A stretch of 64,000 nt of DNA. It comes from Marivita sp041725935. GTDB taxonomy: Bacteria > Pseudomonadota > Alphaproteobacteria > Rhodobacterales > Rhodobacteraceae. The notes below the pieces were generated by a model that saw nothing but the letters and a program-made list of their open reading frames with translations, was not told the DNA's origin and did not search any database. The position numbers and the translations under genes are program-made. The stretch lies in the NCBI GenBank assembly GCA_041725935.1, contig JBGRQD010000002.1, forward strand, positions 248,001-312,000, in the 5' to 3' direction. Position 1 is the first letter of the stretch. The number at the start of each line of letters is the position of its first letter. Positions 1 through 8,358 of the stretch are shown piece after piece.

Positions 1-182
1 GCATCCTGAGCCTCTACACGATCATCTTCCGCGTTGGCCCAGCCCTTGGCGCGTTCCTCTTCGGGATCACCGCCGAAGCGAACGGGCTGATGGTCACCGG
101 GGTCGGCTTTGCCCTTGCCGGGTTGTTGGCCACCGGAGGGCTTGCGCTTTTCATTCTCAAACCACGGGATCAATACCAATGA
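1..182 (+). CDS. Membrane transporter, C-terminal end (partial, probably MFS)
   Basis: This is the last roughly 59 codons of a gene that begins before the window; the reading frame runs from base 3 to the TGA at 180-182. The sequence is very hydrophobic, with two likely transmembrane helices separated by a short polar turn (around ITAEANGL), and ends in a short basic tail (LKPRDQYQ). This is typical of the last two helices of a 12-helix major facilitator transporter, but with so little sequence the family is an inference. Its stop overlaps the start of the next gene (ATGA), so the two are probably translated together. Confidence 0.6.
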   Translation, partial: ILSLYTIIFRVGPALGAFLFGITAEANGLMVTGVGFALAGLLATGGLALFILKPRDQYQ

Positions 183-892
183 CCGAAGCCAGCCGTGCTT
201 TCGCCTACCTGACTGGCGCCTTGAGCGAGGGTGACAGACCCGACGCCGTGGGCCGGAAATTCACTCCAGACGGCCAGCCCGTGACCTGCCGGGGCAACAC
301 GGCGATCTGCCATGTCGCCAAGGGATCAGACGCTTTTGCGGCGCTGATCGCGGCGCAGGACAGGCTCAAGGCCGGTCCACTGGCGGATGGCTTCACCTTT
401 CTGCCGCCCGAGAGTTTTCACATGACGATCTTCGAGGGGGTCATCGACTACACGCGCAGCGCCGACCGCTGGCCGGGGCATCTGCCGACCGACACGCCGA
501 TTGACACGGTGACCGAGGATTTTGCCGCACGGCTGCGCAATATCGGCCTCGCGCAACGGCTGCAGGCCAGCCCCACCGGCATTTTCGGCGGCTTCAGCGT
601 GCGGATGACAGGTACAGATGCCAGCGAAGAGGCGTTGCTGCGCCTGACCCGAGACCAGTTGCAGGAAGCGACCAACCTGATCCGCACAGACCACGAAGCC
701 TACGGTTTCCACATCACGCTGGGCTACAACCTGCGCTGGTTCTCACCCGACGAGGCAGACGCGATCATCGCGTTGTCGGATGAGGTGGCACGCGAGTTGG
801 CAGCGCGTGTCCCGCGGATCACGCTCGGCCCGGTGGAGTTCTGCGCTTTCGACACGATGCACCATTTCGAGACGCTCCAGCGGATCGACTAG
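179..892 (+). CDS. DUF1868 protein, 2H phosphoesterase-like
   Basis: The 237-residue protein carries two H-x-T motifs, H81-M-T83 (ESFHMTIFEG) and H178-I-T180 (GFHITLGYN). These are the paired signature of the 2H phosphoesterase superfamily, whose members act on cyclic phosphodiesters or RNA ligation products. The overall pattern fits DUF1868. There is no signal peptide, so it is probably cytoplasmic. It overlaps the preceding transporter gene by four bases and probably shares its transcript. The substrate is unknown. Both catalytic histidines are present, so an active enzyme is plausible. Confidence 0.75.
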   Translation: MTEASRAFAYLTGALSEGDRPDAVGRKFTPDGQPVTCRGNTAICHVAKGSDAFAALIAAQDRLKAGPLADGFTFLPPESFHMTIFEGVIDYTRSADRWPGHLPTDTPIDTVTEDFAARLRNIGLAQRLQASPTGIFGGFSVRMTGTDASEEALLRLTRDQLQEATNLIRTDHEAYGFHITLGYNLRWFSPDEADAIIALSDEVARELAARVPRITLGPVEFCAFDTMHHFETLQRID

Positions 893-931
893 GCATTCGG
901 ATTTGCGCAGCCGTGAACAGTGCCCGCACTG

Positions 932-1633
932 TCAGCTTTGCGCGACAAGCTGGTAGCCCGGAGCGGCGACGGATTGCACGGTGGTGATCGGATCGGCCCC
1001 GATCCATGTCGTGCGCTCGATGACGAATAGCGCGCTGCCCAGCGGTGCTGCCAGGTACTCGGCCGTCACTCCTTCGGCAGTGATGGCTGAAAACCGGACA
1101 TCCACGCGGGAATAGGGTTTGTTACGCACCAGCCATTCATTGGCGCTTTGCTGTGCCAGATCGACCTTCAGGATCTCGGGAGTCGAGGTGGTGTCGACCC
1201 AGCGATCCTCGAGGATATAGGGCCGGTTGTCGGCGAGGTGCAGCGCCCTGACCCGCAGCATCTGCGCCGGAGTCTGAAGGCCGAAGCGTGCCATGACGGC
1301 GCGTGGCGTCTGGTCCATCGCGCGGCTGATCAGCTGGTAATTGTACTTGGCGCCCCGGTCTTCCACCTCGCGCCGGGTGATCGGGATGTCAAAGGTGGCG
1401 CGGGTGACCGGATCGGCCCTGACATGGGTGCCGCCCTTGCGCTTGCGTTCCACGAGCCCGGCCAGTGCCAGATCCTGCATCGCGCGGTGCACCGTCGTGC
1501 GGGCGCATCCCAGTTCCGTCGCGATGTCCTCGTCGCGCGGCAGCCGGTCACCGGGCGCGTAGGTCCGGTTCAGGATACGGGCGCGAACTTGGTCACGGAC
1601 ATCTGTCCAGGAAAGGCGCGTGTCGGGGGTCAA
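932..1633 (-). CDS. hutC: Histidine utilization repressor, GntR/HutC family
   Basis: This 233-residue regulator has an N-terminal winged helix-turn-helix of the GntR type (about residues 8-75, with the ELGCARTTVHRAMQDL recognition helix) and a C-terminal UTRA ligand domain (about 90-230). HutC proteins repress hut genes and are released by urocanate. The start is a TTG that overlaps the TGA of hutF (TTGA), with a GGAG about nine bases upstream; no ATG lies near the N-terminus. Coupling to hutF and divergence from hutI-H-G-U support the assignment. It probably binds the palindrome at 3021-3034 and so represses its own operon. Confidence 0.9.
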   Translation of the reverse strand: MTPDTRLSWTDVRDQVRARILNRTYAPGDRLPRDEDIATELGCARTTVHRAMQDLALAGLVERKRKGGTHVRADPVTRATFDIPITRREVEDRGAKYNYQLISRAMDQTPRAVMARFGLQTPAQMLRVRALHLADNRPYILEDRWVDTTSTPEILKVDLAQQSANEWLVRNKPYSRVDVRFSAITAEGVTAEYLAAPLGSALFVIERTTWIGADPITTVQSVAAPGYQLVAQS

Positions 1634-2997
1634 ATCTCGGTCTCCAGCCGGTTCATCGTTGCTTTGTACCGTGTCACGATGGCGTCGCGATGGACATGGC
1701 GACCGTCCTGAACGACATGGCGTCCGGCGCTCCAGACATCTCGGATACTGGCCGCCCCACCGCCGCCGAAGACCAGCGAGTCGAGCAGCGCATCCCCCCG
1801 GCGGTTGCAGAGCCGTTCGGTGTCATCGTCCACTCCGATCAAATCCGCAATAGCGCCCCGTGCGATCCGGCCGCTATCGCGTCCACCCGCCTGCGCCCCG
1901 CCAAAGTTGGCCGCTTCGAACAGCACGCGCCCGGTTGACCTGTCCCGTGTCGCCAAGGCCGCCCGCGAGCGGTCGCGCAGGCGCTGCGAATATTCCAGCG
2001 TCTTCAATTCGTCGAAGAGCGAGATATGAACGTTTGAATCGGAGCCAAAGCCCAACCGCCCCCCAGCGCCCAGATAACCCGTGCCATTAAAAATACCGTC
2101 ACCAAGGTTCGACTCCGTGATCGGGCACAGCCCCGCAACCGCGCCGGATCGGGCAAGGGCCGTGGTCTCGGCATCCGTCATCTGCGTGCAATGGATCAGG
2201 CACCAGCGCGCATCGACCGCGTGGTTGTCCAGCAGCCATTCGGTCGGACGCGCACCAAGATGGGCCAGCACCTCGTCCACCTCGGCCACCTGTTCGGCCA
2301 GATGCATGTGGATCGGACCCGTCTTGGCCTGCTCCACAACAGCCCGCAGACCAACCGGATCAACGGCGCGCAGCGAATGGGGCGCGATGCCGATGGTATG
2401 ATCCGCCGGCCCCTTGGCAATCGCCGCCGCTGCATCGGCATGCAGCCGCAGGAACCGGTCGGGCTCATTTCCGAACCGTTGCTGACCGCCGTTCAAGGGG
2501 CGCAGGTCGCAGCCGCCATACCGGTAGAGCACCGGCAACAGGGTCAGGCCTATGCCCGCCGTCAGGGCTGCGGCAATGATCCTGTCCGACATTTCGCCAA
2601 GGCTATCATAAGATACCCCGCCAACGGCATGGTGCAGGTAATGAAACTCCGCAACGGCACCATAACCCGCTTCGAGCATTTCCATGAACACCTGGGCGGC
2701 AATCGCCTCCACATCCTCGGGCGTCAACTGGTCGAGGAATGTGTACATCAAGCCCCGCCAGCTCCAGAAGCTGTCGCGCGGATCGGGGCCGCGCGCTTCG
2801 GTCAGACCGGCCATGGCGCGTTGAAAGGCGTGGCTGTGAAGGTTGAGCGGCGCGGGCAGCAGGACACGGGTCCGATGCGTTGGCGGTTGAGTGAACGGAC
2901 CGACCGACTCGATTCGACCGTCAGGAGTGATCGTGACCTGCAGATCAGCGTGCCAGCCATTTGGGGTAAGAGCCTGATTTGCGTGGAGAACCTGCAC
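1630..2997 (-). CDS. hutF: Formimidoylglutamate deiminase
   Basis: HutF converts N-formimidoyl-L-glutamate to N-formyl-L-glutamate and ammonia, the fourth step of the five-step histidine pathway. The 455-residue amidohydrolase has the metal motif H-x-H in LNLHSHAFQRAM (about residues 53-57), a further histidine in PIHMHLAEQ, and the late metal aspartate in LGFGSDSNVHISL. The length matches the family. It is the first gene of a minus-strand pair with hutC. HutG is encoded downstream of hutH, so together they form the formylglutamate route, not the single-step HutG hydrolase route. Confidence 0.93.
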   Translation of the reverse strand: MQVLHANQALTPNGWHADLQVTITPDGRIESVGPFTQPPTHRTRVLLPAPLNLHSHAFQRAMAGLTEARGPDPRDSFWSWRGLMYTFLDQLTPEDVEAIAAQVFMEMLEAGYGAVAEFHYLHHAVGGVSYDSLGEMSDRIIAAALTAGIGLTLLPVLYRYGGCDLRPLNGGQQRFGNEPDRFLRLHADAAAAIAKGPADHTIGIAPHSLRAVDPVGLRAVVEQAKTGPIHMHLAEQVAEVDEVLAHLGARPTEWLLDNHAVDARWCLIHCTQMTDAETTALARSGAVAGLCPITESNLGDGIFNGTGYLGAGGRLGFGSDSNVHISLFDELKTLEYSQRLRDRSRAALATRDRSTGRVLFEAANFGGAQAGGRDSGRIARGAIADLIGVDDDTERLCNRRGDALLDSLVFGGGGAASIRDVWSAGRHVVQDGRHVHRDAIVTRYKATMNRLETEI

Positions 2998-3020
2998 GCC
3001 AATCCCTCCATTGACATTTT

Positions 3021-3034
3021 TATGTAGCTACATA
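3021..3034. promoter_or_regulatory. Palindromic operator between hutF and hutI, probable HutC site
   Basis: The sequence TATGTAGCTACATA is a perfect 14-base palindrome in the 72-base gap between the divergent hutF and hutI genes. A good -35 (TTGACA, 3011-3016) and a possible -10 (TATTAA, 3033-3038) on the plus strand flank it, with 16-base spacing, so a bound repressor would cover the promoter. HutC is the obvious partner by position; the binding is inferred. Confidence 0.65.
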
Positions 3035-3069
3035 TTAATTTTATACAGGATTTAAGGCAAGGGGAACCG

Positions 3070-4266
3070 ATGCCGGCGCATCACGTGATTTCCGGGGGGC
3101 CTGCCGCTACCATGACGGGTGCGGACTATGGCCTTGTCGAAGACGCCGCCATCGTCATCGCCGGTGACAGGATCGCATGGGTCGGGCCTGCCGCCGATCT
3201 GCCGAACGAGCATACCGCACATCCGCGGCGCGACTTTTCCGGCCGCCTGATCACACCTGCGCTGATCGACTGTCATACGCATATCGTGCACGGCGGAAAC
3301 CGCGCGCGTGAATTCGAGATGCGGTTGACCGGTGCCAGCTATGAAGAGATCGCCCGCGCCGGGGGCGGCATCGTGTCGACCGTTGCGGCGACCCGCGCGG
3401 CGTCAGAGGATGCGTTGCTGCAAAGCGCCCTGCCTCGCATCGACGCGCTGATCGCCCAAGGGGTCGGCACCGTCGAGATTAAGTCCGGCTACGGACTGGA
3501 CCGGGAGACCGAACTGAAAATGCTGCGTGTTGCCCGCGCCTTGGGAAAGGCGCGTGAGGTCCGGGTTGTGACCAGTTTCCTTGGGGCGCATGCGGTGCCT
3601 GCCGGGATCGAAGCAGATGCGTATATCGACGAGATCTGCATCCCGACGCTGAGGGCCGCGCATTCCGAAGGGCTGGTCGATGCGGTGGACGGGTTCTGCG
3701 AGGGCATCGCCTTTGACACGACCCAGATCGCGCGGGTGTTCGACGTGGCGCAAGAACTGGGCCTGCCAGTCAAACTACATGCCGAACAGCTGAGCCATCT
3801 CGGCGGCACGTCCCTCGCCGCGCGATACGGCGCGCTGTCCGCCGACCATGTCGAATACGCGACCGAGGCGGACGCCAAGGCACTGGCATCATCGGGAACG
3901 GTCGCCGTTCTGTTGCCCGGCGCGTTCTACACGATCCACGAAACGCAGGCGCCGCCCGTTCAGGCCTTCCGCGACCACGGCGTGCCGATGGCGGTGGGCA
4001 CCGACTGGAACCCCGGATCGTCGCCTCTGGGGTCGATCCTGCTGGCAATGAACATGGCGTGCACGCTCTTCCGCCTCACCCCGGCCGAGGCGCTGGCCGG
4101 GACAACCCGCAACGCCGCCCGCGCGCTTGGTCTGACCGATTGCGGGGTGATCGCCCCCGGCATGCGCGCCGATCTCGCGATCTGGAACGTGACCGATCCA
4201 GCGGAACTGTCCTATGGCATCGGGATCAACCCGCTGCATGCCCGCATCTTCGGAGGTGCCCTGTGA
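3070..4266 (+). CDS. hutI: Imidazolonepropionase
   Basis: HutI hydrolyses 4-imidazolone-5-propanoate to N-formimidoyl-L-glutamate. The 398-residue amidohydrolase shows the H-x-H metal pair in LIDCHTHIVHGG (about residues 72-74), the GGGIVSTV loop, the metal histidine in KLHAEQLSH and the catalytic or metal aspartate in VGTDWNPGS. The length is normal for the family. It opens the plus-strand hut operon, and its stop codon overlaps the GTG start of hutH by three bases (GTGA). Confidence 0.95.
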   Translation: MPAHHVISGGPAATMTGADYGLVEDAAIVIAGDRIAWVGPAADLPNEHTAHPRRDFSGRLITPALIDCHTHIVHGGNRAREFEMRLTGASYEEIARAGGGIVSTVAATRAASEDALLQSALPRIDALIAQGVGTVEIKSGYGLDRETELKMLRVARALGKAREVRVVTSFLGAHAVPAGIEADAYIDEICIPTLRAAHSEGLVDAVDGFCEGIAFDTTQIARVFDVAQELGLPVKLHAEQLSHLGGTSLAARYGALSADHVEYATEADAKALASSGTVAVLLPGAFYTIHETQAPPVQAFRDHGVPMAVGTDWNPGSSPLGSILLAMNMACTLFRLTPAEALAGTTRNAARALGLTDCGVIAPGMRADLAIWNVTDPAELSYGIGINPLHARIFGGAL

Positions 4267-5789
4267 CCCAAACCCTCATCCCCGGAGCGGTGACACTGGC
4301 GCAGTTGGAAACGCTCTGGCGCGGGACCGACGCGATCACGCTGGACCCGTCCGCCCGCAGTGGCATCGACGCCTCGGCAGCGGTGGTCGCAAGGGCGGCG
4401 AAAGGCGATGCGCCGGTCTATGGCGTCAACACCGGCTTCGGCAAACTCGCCTCGGTCCGCATCGCGCCCGAGGACACCGAGACCCTGCAACGCAACCTGA
4501 TCCTGTCGCATTGCTGCGGCGTCGGCGAGGCGTTGGAGCCTGCGACCGTGCGGCTGATGATGGCGCTCAAGCTCTTGTCGCTCGGGCGCGGCGCGTCTGG
4601 CGTGCGCTGGGGCATCTGCGCGCTCATCGAGGCGATGCTGGCGAAGGGCGTGTTGCCGGTGATCCCGGTGCAGGGCTCGGTCGGCGCGTCGGGTGACCTT
4701 GCCCCGCTGGCCCATATGGCCGCCGTGATGATCGGCGAGGGCGAAGCGACCCTTGACGGAGAGACCCTGCCCGGCGGCACGGCGCTTGAGAAAGCCGGGC
4801 TGACACCCGTGGTGCTTGGCCCCAAGGAAGGTCTGGCGCTGATCAACGGCACGCAGTTCTCCACCGCCTGCGCGCTCACCGGGCTGTTCGAGGCGTGGCG
4901 CGGGGCTCGGGCGGCGATTGTCACCTCGGCCCTCTCCACCGACGCAATCATGGGATCGACCGCGCCGCTGAACCCGGCGATCCACGCTTTGCGCGGCCAC
5001 CAGGGCCAGATCGACGTGGCCACCGCGATGGCGCATCTGCTGGACGGCAGCGCGATCCGGGAAAGCCACCGCGACGGCGACACCCGCGTGCAGGACCCCT
5101 ATTGCATCCGCTGCCAGCCGCAGGTCACGGGTGCTGCTATCGACCTGTTGCGCTTTGCCGGGCGCACGCTCGAGATCGAAGCGAACGCCGTCACCGACAA
5201 TCCGCTCGTGATCGCGGAGACAGGCGAGATCCTGTCAGGCGGTAATTTCCACGCCGAGCCCGTCGCCTTTGCCGCCGACCAGATCGCTCTGGCCGTGGCC
5301 GAGATCGGCGCGATCGCCCAGCGCCGCGTCGCGCTGATGGTCGACCCGACGCTGTCGTTTGACCTGCCACCGTTTCTGACGCCGGAGCCGGGCCTGAATT
5401 CGGGCCTGATGATCGCGGAAGTCACAACCGCCGCCTTGATGAGCGAAAACAAGCATTTGGCAAACCCCTGCTCGACAGACAGCACACCCACCTCCGCCAA
5501 CCAAGAGGACCATGTGAGCATGGCCGCCCACGGCGCGCGGCGCTTGGGGCGGATGACGACGAACCTGTCGGTGATCCTTGGCATCGAGGCGATGTGCGCC
5601 GCGCAAGGCATCGAGGAACGCGCACCGTTGGTCACGTCAGGGCCGTTGCAGTCGGTTCTCACATGCCTGCGCGCTCAGGTGCCGCGTCTGGAACAGGACC
5701 GCTATCTCGCGCCGGACATCCAACGCGCCGCCGCTTGCGTCACCGGCGACCAACTGGCCCAAGCCGCCGGGGTGGAGCTGTCGTTATGA
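4263..5789 (+). CDS. hutH: Histidine ammonia-lyase
   Basis: HutH removes ammonia from L-histidine to give urocanate. With a GTG start at 4263 the protein has 508 residues, the usual HutH length, and the start overlaps the hutI stop. The self-forming MIO cofactor triad Ala142-Ser143-Gly144 lies in SVGASGDLAPLAH, and the substrate-binding YGVNTGFG motif is at about residues 53-60. A longer open frame runs upstream into hutI, but coupling and family length favour the GTG. The next gene starts inside the hutH stop (ATGA). Confidence 0.95.
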   Translation: MTQTLIPGAVTLAQLETLWRGTDAITLDPSARSGIDASAAVVARAAKGDAPVYGVNTGFGKLASVRIAPEDTETLQRNLILSHCCGVGEALEPATVRLMMALKLLSLGRGASGVRWGICALIEAMLAKGVLPVIPVQGSVGASGDLAPLAHMAAVMIGEGEATLDGETLPGGTALEKAGLTPVVLGPKEGLALINGTQFSTACALTGLFEAWRGARAAIVTSALSTDAIMGSTAPLNPAIHALRGHQGQIDVATAMAHLLDGSAIRESHRDGDTRVQDPYCIRCQPQVTGAAIDLLRFAGRTLEIEANAVTDNPLVIAETGEILSGGNFHAEPVAFAADQIALAVAEIGAIAQRRVALMVDPTLSFDLPPFLTPEPGLNSGLMIAEVTTAALMSENKHLANPCSTDSTPTSANQEDHVSMAAHGARRLGRMTTNLSVILGIEAMCAAQGIEERAPLVTSGPLQSVLTCLRAQVPRLEQDRYLAPDIQRAAACVTGDQLAQAAGVELSL

Positions 5790-6577
5790 GCCTCATCGAA
5801 GTCACACGCGGCGACAGCCCTCTGGTGCTGGGCCTGCCCCACACCGGCACCGACATTCCAGATGATTGCCTTGCCCGATTGAACAACACCGGGCGCGCGA
5901 TGGCGGATACCGATTGGCATATCGACCGGCTGTATGCGGGCCTCGTGCCGGATGTCACAACCGTACGGACGCCGATCCACCGCTACGTCATCGACGTGAA
6001 CCGTGATCCTTCAGGGCAAAGCCTCTATCCCGGTCAGAACACCACCGGGCTGTGCCCATTGACCGATTTCGACGGGGTGCCGATTTATCGTGACGGCCAG
6101 GAACCGGATGCGACCGAGGTGGAGCGGCGGCGCGAGACCTATCACGCGCCCTACCATGCCGCACTGTCGGCGGAACTGGACCGGGTGAAGGCAATCCTCG
6201 GGTTTGCGGTGCTGTATGATTGCCATTCGATCCGATCGGAGATCCCGTTCCTCTTCGACGGCACCCTGCCTGATTTCAACATCGGCACCAATCTGGGCAA
6301 GACCTGCGATTTGCAAATTCAGGAAAGCGTTCTGCAAATTTGCAAAGTCGCCGAGGGCTACAGCACCGTTCTGAATGGACGCTTCAAGGGCGGCTGGACG
6401 ACGCGGCACTACGGGCGGCCTGCACAGGGCGTTCACGCGATCCAGATGGAACTGGCGCAGTCCACCTACCTTACCTCGGAAACCCCACCCTGGACCTATG
6501 ACGCCACCCGCGCTGACCACCTGCGCAGGCATCTCAGGACCATCCTTCACACCCTGTCCGACTGGAGGCCCACATGA
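5786..6577 (+). CDS. hutG: N-formylglutamate deformylase
   Basis: HutG hydrolyses N-formyl-L-glutamate to glutamate and formate, the last step of the HutF-type pathway. The 263-residue protein belongs to the N-formylglutamate amidohydrolase family, with GLPHTGTDIP near the N-terminus, IDVNRDPSG, and the YDCHSIRSEIP motif that contains likely zinc ligands. The start at 5786 overlaps the hutH stop. It overlaps hutU by four bases in turn, so hutI-H-G-U is translationally coupled throughout. Confidence 0.93.
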   Translation: MSLIEVTRGDSPLVLGLPHTGTDIPDDCLARLNNTGRAMADTDWHIDRLYAGLVPDVTTVRTPIHRYVIDVNRDPSGQSLYPGQNTTGLCPLTDFDGVPIYRDGQEPDATEVERRRETYHAPYHAALSAELDRVKAILGFAVLYDCHSIRSEIPFLFDGTLPDFNIGTNLGKTCDLQIQESVLQICKVAEGYSTVLNGRFKGGWTTRHYGRPAQGVHAIQMELAQSTYLTSETPPWTYDATRADHLRRHLRTILHTLSDWRPT

Positions 6578-8244
6578 GCGACCCCCGCAAGAACACCCGC
6601 GATGTCTATCCGCCGACCGGCCCGGAACTGAACGCCAAAAGCTGGCAGACCGAGGCGCCGCTGCGGATGCTGATGAACAACCTGCACCCCGACGTGGCCG
6701 AGAACCCGCATGAACTGGTGGTCTATGGCGGCATTGGGCGCGCCGCGCGCACTTGGGAGGATTTCGATTGCATCGTCGCCAGCCTGAAGGATCTCGAGGC
6801 GGATGAGACGCTGGTGGTACAATCCGGCAAGCCCATCGCCATCGTCAAGACCCACGCAGACGCGCCCCGCGTTCTGATCGCCAATTCCAACCTCGTGCCG
6901 CATTGGGCGAATTGGGACCATTTCAACGAGTTGGATAAAAAGGGTCTGGCCATGTACGGCCAGATGACCGCCGGGTCGTGGATCTATATCGGCACGCAGG
7001 GCATCGTTCAGGGCACCTTCGAGACCTTCGCCGAGGCGGGCCGCCAACACTACGGCGGCGACCTGACAGGCAAGTGGATCCTGACTGGGGGCCTTGGAGG
7101 CATGGGCGGCGCGCAGCCCTTGGCGGCGGTGATGGCGGGGGCCTGTTGCCTTGCGGTCGAATGCAACCCCGACAGCATCGCGTTCCGCTTGCGCACCCGC
7201 TACGTCGACGAACAGACCGATGATCTGAACGAGGCGCTGGCGATGATCGACCGCTGGACCAAGGCGGGTGAAGCGAAATCCGTGGCGCTGCTGGGCAATG
7301 CCGCCGATGTCTTCCCCGAGCTTGTTAAGCGCGGCGTGCGGCCCGACATGGTCACCGACCAGACCAGCGCGCATGACCCGACCAACGGCTACCTGCCGCA
7401 GGGCTGGAGCATGGCGGAATGGCGCGCGAAACGGGAAAGCGACCCCAAGGCGGTGGAAAAGGCCGCCCGTGCAAGCATGAAAACCCACGTCGCCGCGATG
7501 GTGGATTTCTGGAACGCCGGTGTGCCTACGCTGGATTACGGCAACAACATCCGGCAGGTGGCGCTCGACGAAGGGCTGGAAAACGCTTTTGCCTTCCCCG
7601 GTTTCGTGCCCGCCTATATCCGCCCGCTCTTTTGTCGCGGGATCGGTCCGTTCCGCTGGTGCGCCTTGTCCGGCGACCCCGAGGACATCTACAAGACCGA
7701 CGCCAAGATGAAGGAGCTGTTCCCCGACAACGCCCATCTGCACACCTGGCTCGACATGGCGCGCGACCGGATTTCGTTCCAGGGCCTGCCCGCGCGCATC
7801 TGCTGGATCGGGCTGGGCGACCGGCACAAGGCGGGGCTTGCCTTCAACGAGATGGTGGCGAGCGGTGAATTGAAAGCGCCCGTGGTGATCGGGCGCGATC
7901 ATCTGGATGCCGGGTCTGTGGCGAGCCCCAACCGCGAAACCGAGGCGATGAAGGACGGATCGGACGCGGTGTCGGACTGGCCGTTGCTGAATGCGCTGGT
8001 GAACACCGCCAGCGGGGCGACATGGGTCAGCATCCACCACGGCGGCGGCGTCGGCATGGGCTTCAGCCAGCATGCGGGCGTGGTGATCTGCGCCGACGGC
8101 ACACCCGAGGCGGCAAAACGGCTGGAGCGGGTGCTGTGGAACGATCCGGCCAGCGGCGTCTGGCGACATGCGGATGCGGGCTATGACGATGCCATCGACT
8201 GCGCCCGCGAACACGGGCTGCGGCTGCCACGTATCCTTGGCTGA
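6574..8244 (+). CDS. hutU: Urocanate hydratase
   Basis: Urocanase hydrates urocanate to imidazolonepropionate using tightly bound NAD. The 556-residue protein has the expected length. It contains the N-terminal VYGGIGRAARTW segment, the NAD-binding glycine-rich stretch LTGGLGGMGGAQPLA (about residues 169-183), the catalytic-region cysteine in FCRGIGPFRW and the C-terminal IHHGGGVGMGFSQHAG motif. It is the last gene of the hut operon. No clear terminator follows; 114 bases separate it from the next gene and carry a phosphonate-type control region. Confidence 0.96.
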   Translation: MSDPRKNTRDVYPPTGPELNAKSWQTEAPLRMLMNNLHPDVAENPHELVVYGGIGRAARTWEDFDCIVASLKDLEADETLVVQSGKPIAIVKTHADAPRVLIANSNLVPHWANWDHFNELDKKGLAMYGQMTAGSWIYIGTQGIVQGTFETFAEAGRQHYGGDLTGKWILTGGLGGMGGAQPLAAVMAGACCLAVECNPDSIAFRLRTRYVDEQTDDLNEALAMIDRWTKAGEAKSVALLGNAADVFPELVKRGVRPDMVTDQTSAHDPTNGYLPQGWSMAEWRAKRESDPKAVEKAARASMKTHVAAMVDFWNAGVPTLDYGNNIRQVALDEGLENAFAFPGFVPAYIRPLFCRGIGPFRWCALSGDPEDIYKTDAKMKELFPDNAHLHTWLDMARDRISFQGLPARICWIGLGDRHKAGLAFNEMVASGELKAPVVIGRDHLDAGSVASPNRETEAMKDGSDAVSDWPLLNALVNTASGATWVSIHHGGGVGMGFSQHAGVVICADGTPEAAKRLERVLWNDPASGVWRHADAGYDDAIDCAREHGLRLPRILG

Positions 8245-8265
8245 GGAACGCGTGCGCACGGGAAT

Positions 8266-8283
8266 TTGTCAGGAAACCTTCAT
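8266..8283 (+). promoter_or_regulatory. Pho-box-like repeat upstream of TIM-barrel gene
   Basis: TTGTCAGGAAACCTTCAT fits the PhoB pattern of two seven-base half sites (CTGTCAT-like) with four bases between them, five of seven matches in each half. It lies about 75 bases before the start at 8359 and 33 bases before the PhnF-type palindrome. The same pairing of elements occurs in front of phnC and phnF, which is the main reason to take a weak match seriously. Confidence 0.45.
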
Positions 8284-8316
8284 GGAACCCCTGCACGGCT
8301 GACACACTCTGCGGGT

Positions 8317-8332
8317 ATTCGTTCGAATGAAT
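8317..8332. promoter_or_regulatory. PhnF-type operator, copy 1
   Basis: ATTCGTTCGAATGAAT is a near-perfect palindrome (one base off symmetry) and differs by one base from the perfect copy at 22457-22472 in front of phnF. It lies 26 bases before the ATG at 8359. Three copies in the window all sit just upstream of genes in the phosphonate region. Confidence 0.75.
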
Positions 8333-8358
8333 GACTGCTCCAAGGGGGTCTTTTGACC

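Noticed and set aside
179..892. DUF1868 2H phosphoesterase as the missing PhnP
   Set aside because: Chemically attractive, but it lies 7 kb from the phosphonate genes, shares a transcript with a transporter and has no PhnF or Pho site.
1148..1711. Open frames antisense to hutC and hutF
   Set aside because: Typical third-position GC artefacts; composition unlike real proteins (Arg/Pro/Gly runs) and no ribosome sites.
6547..8259. Long open frame (about 570 codons) antisense to hutU
   Set aside because: High-GC shadow of a clear gene; no family features, and hutU on the plus strand explains the region fully.
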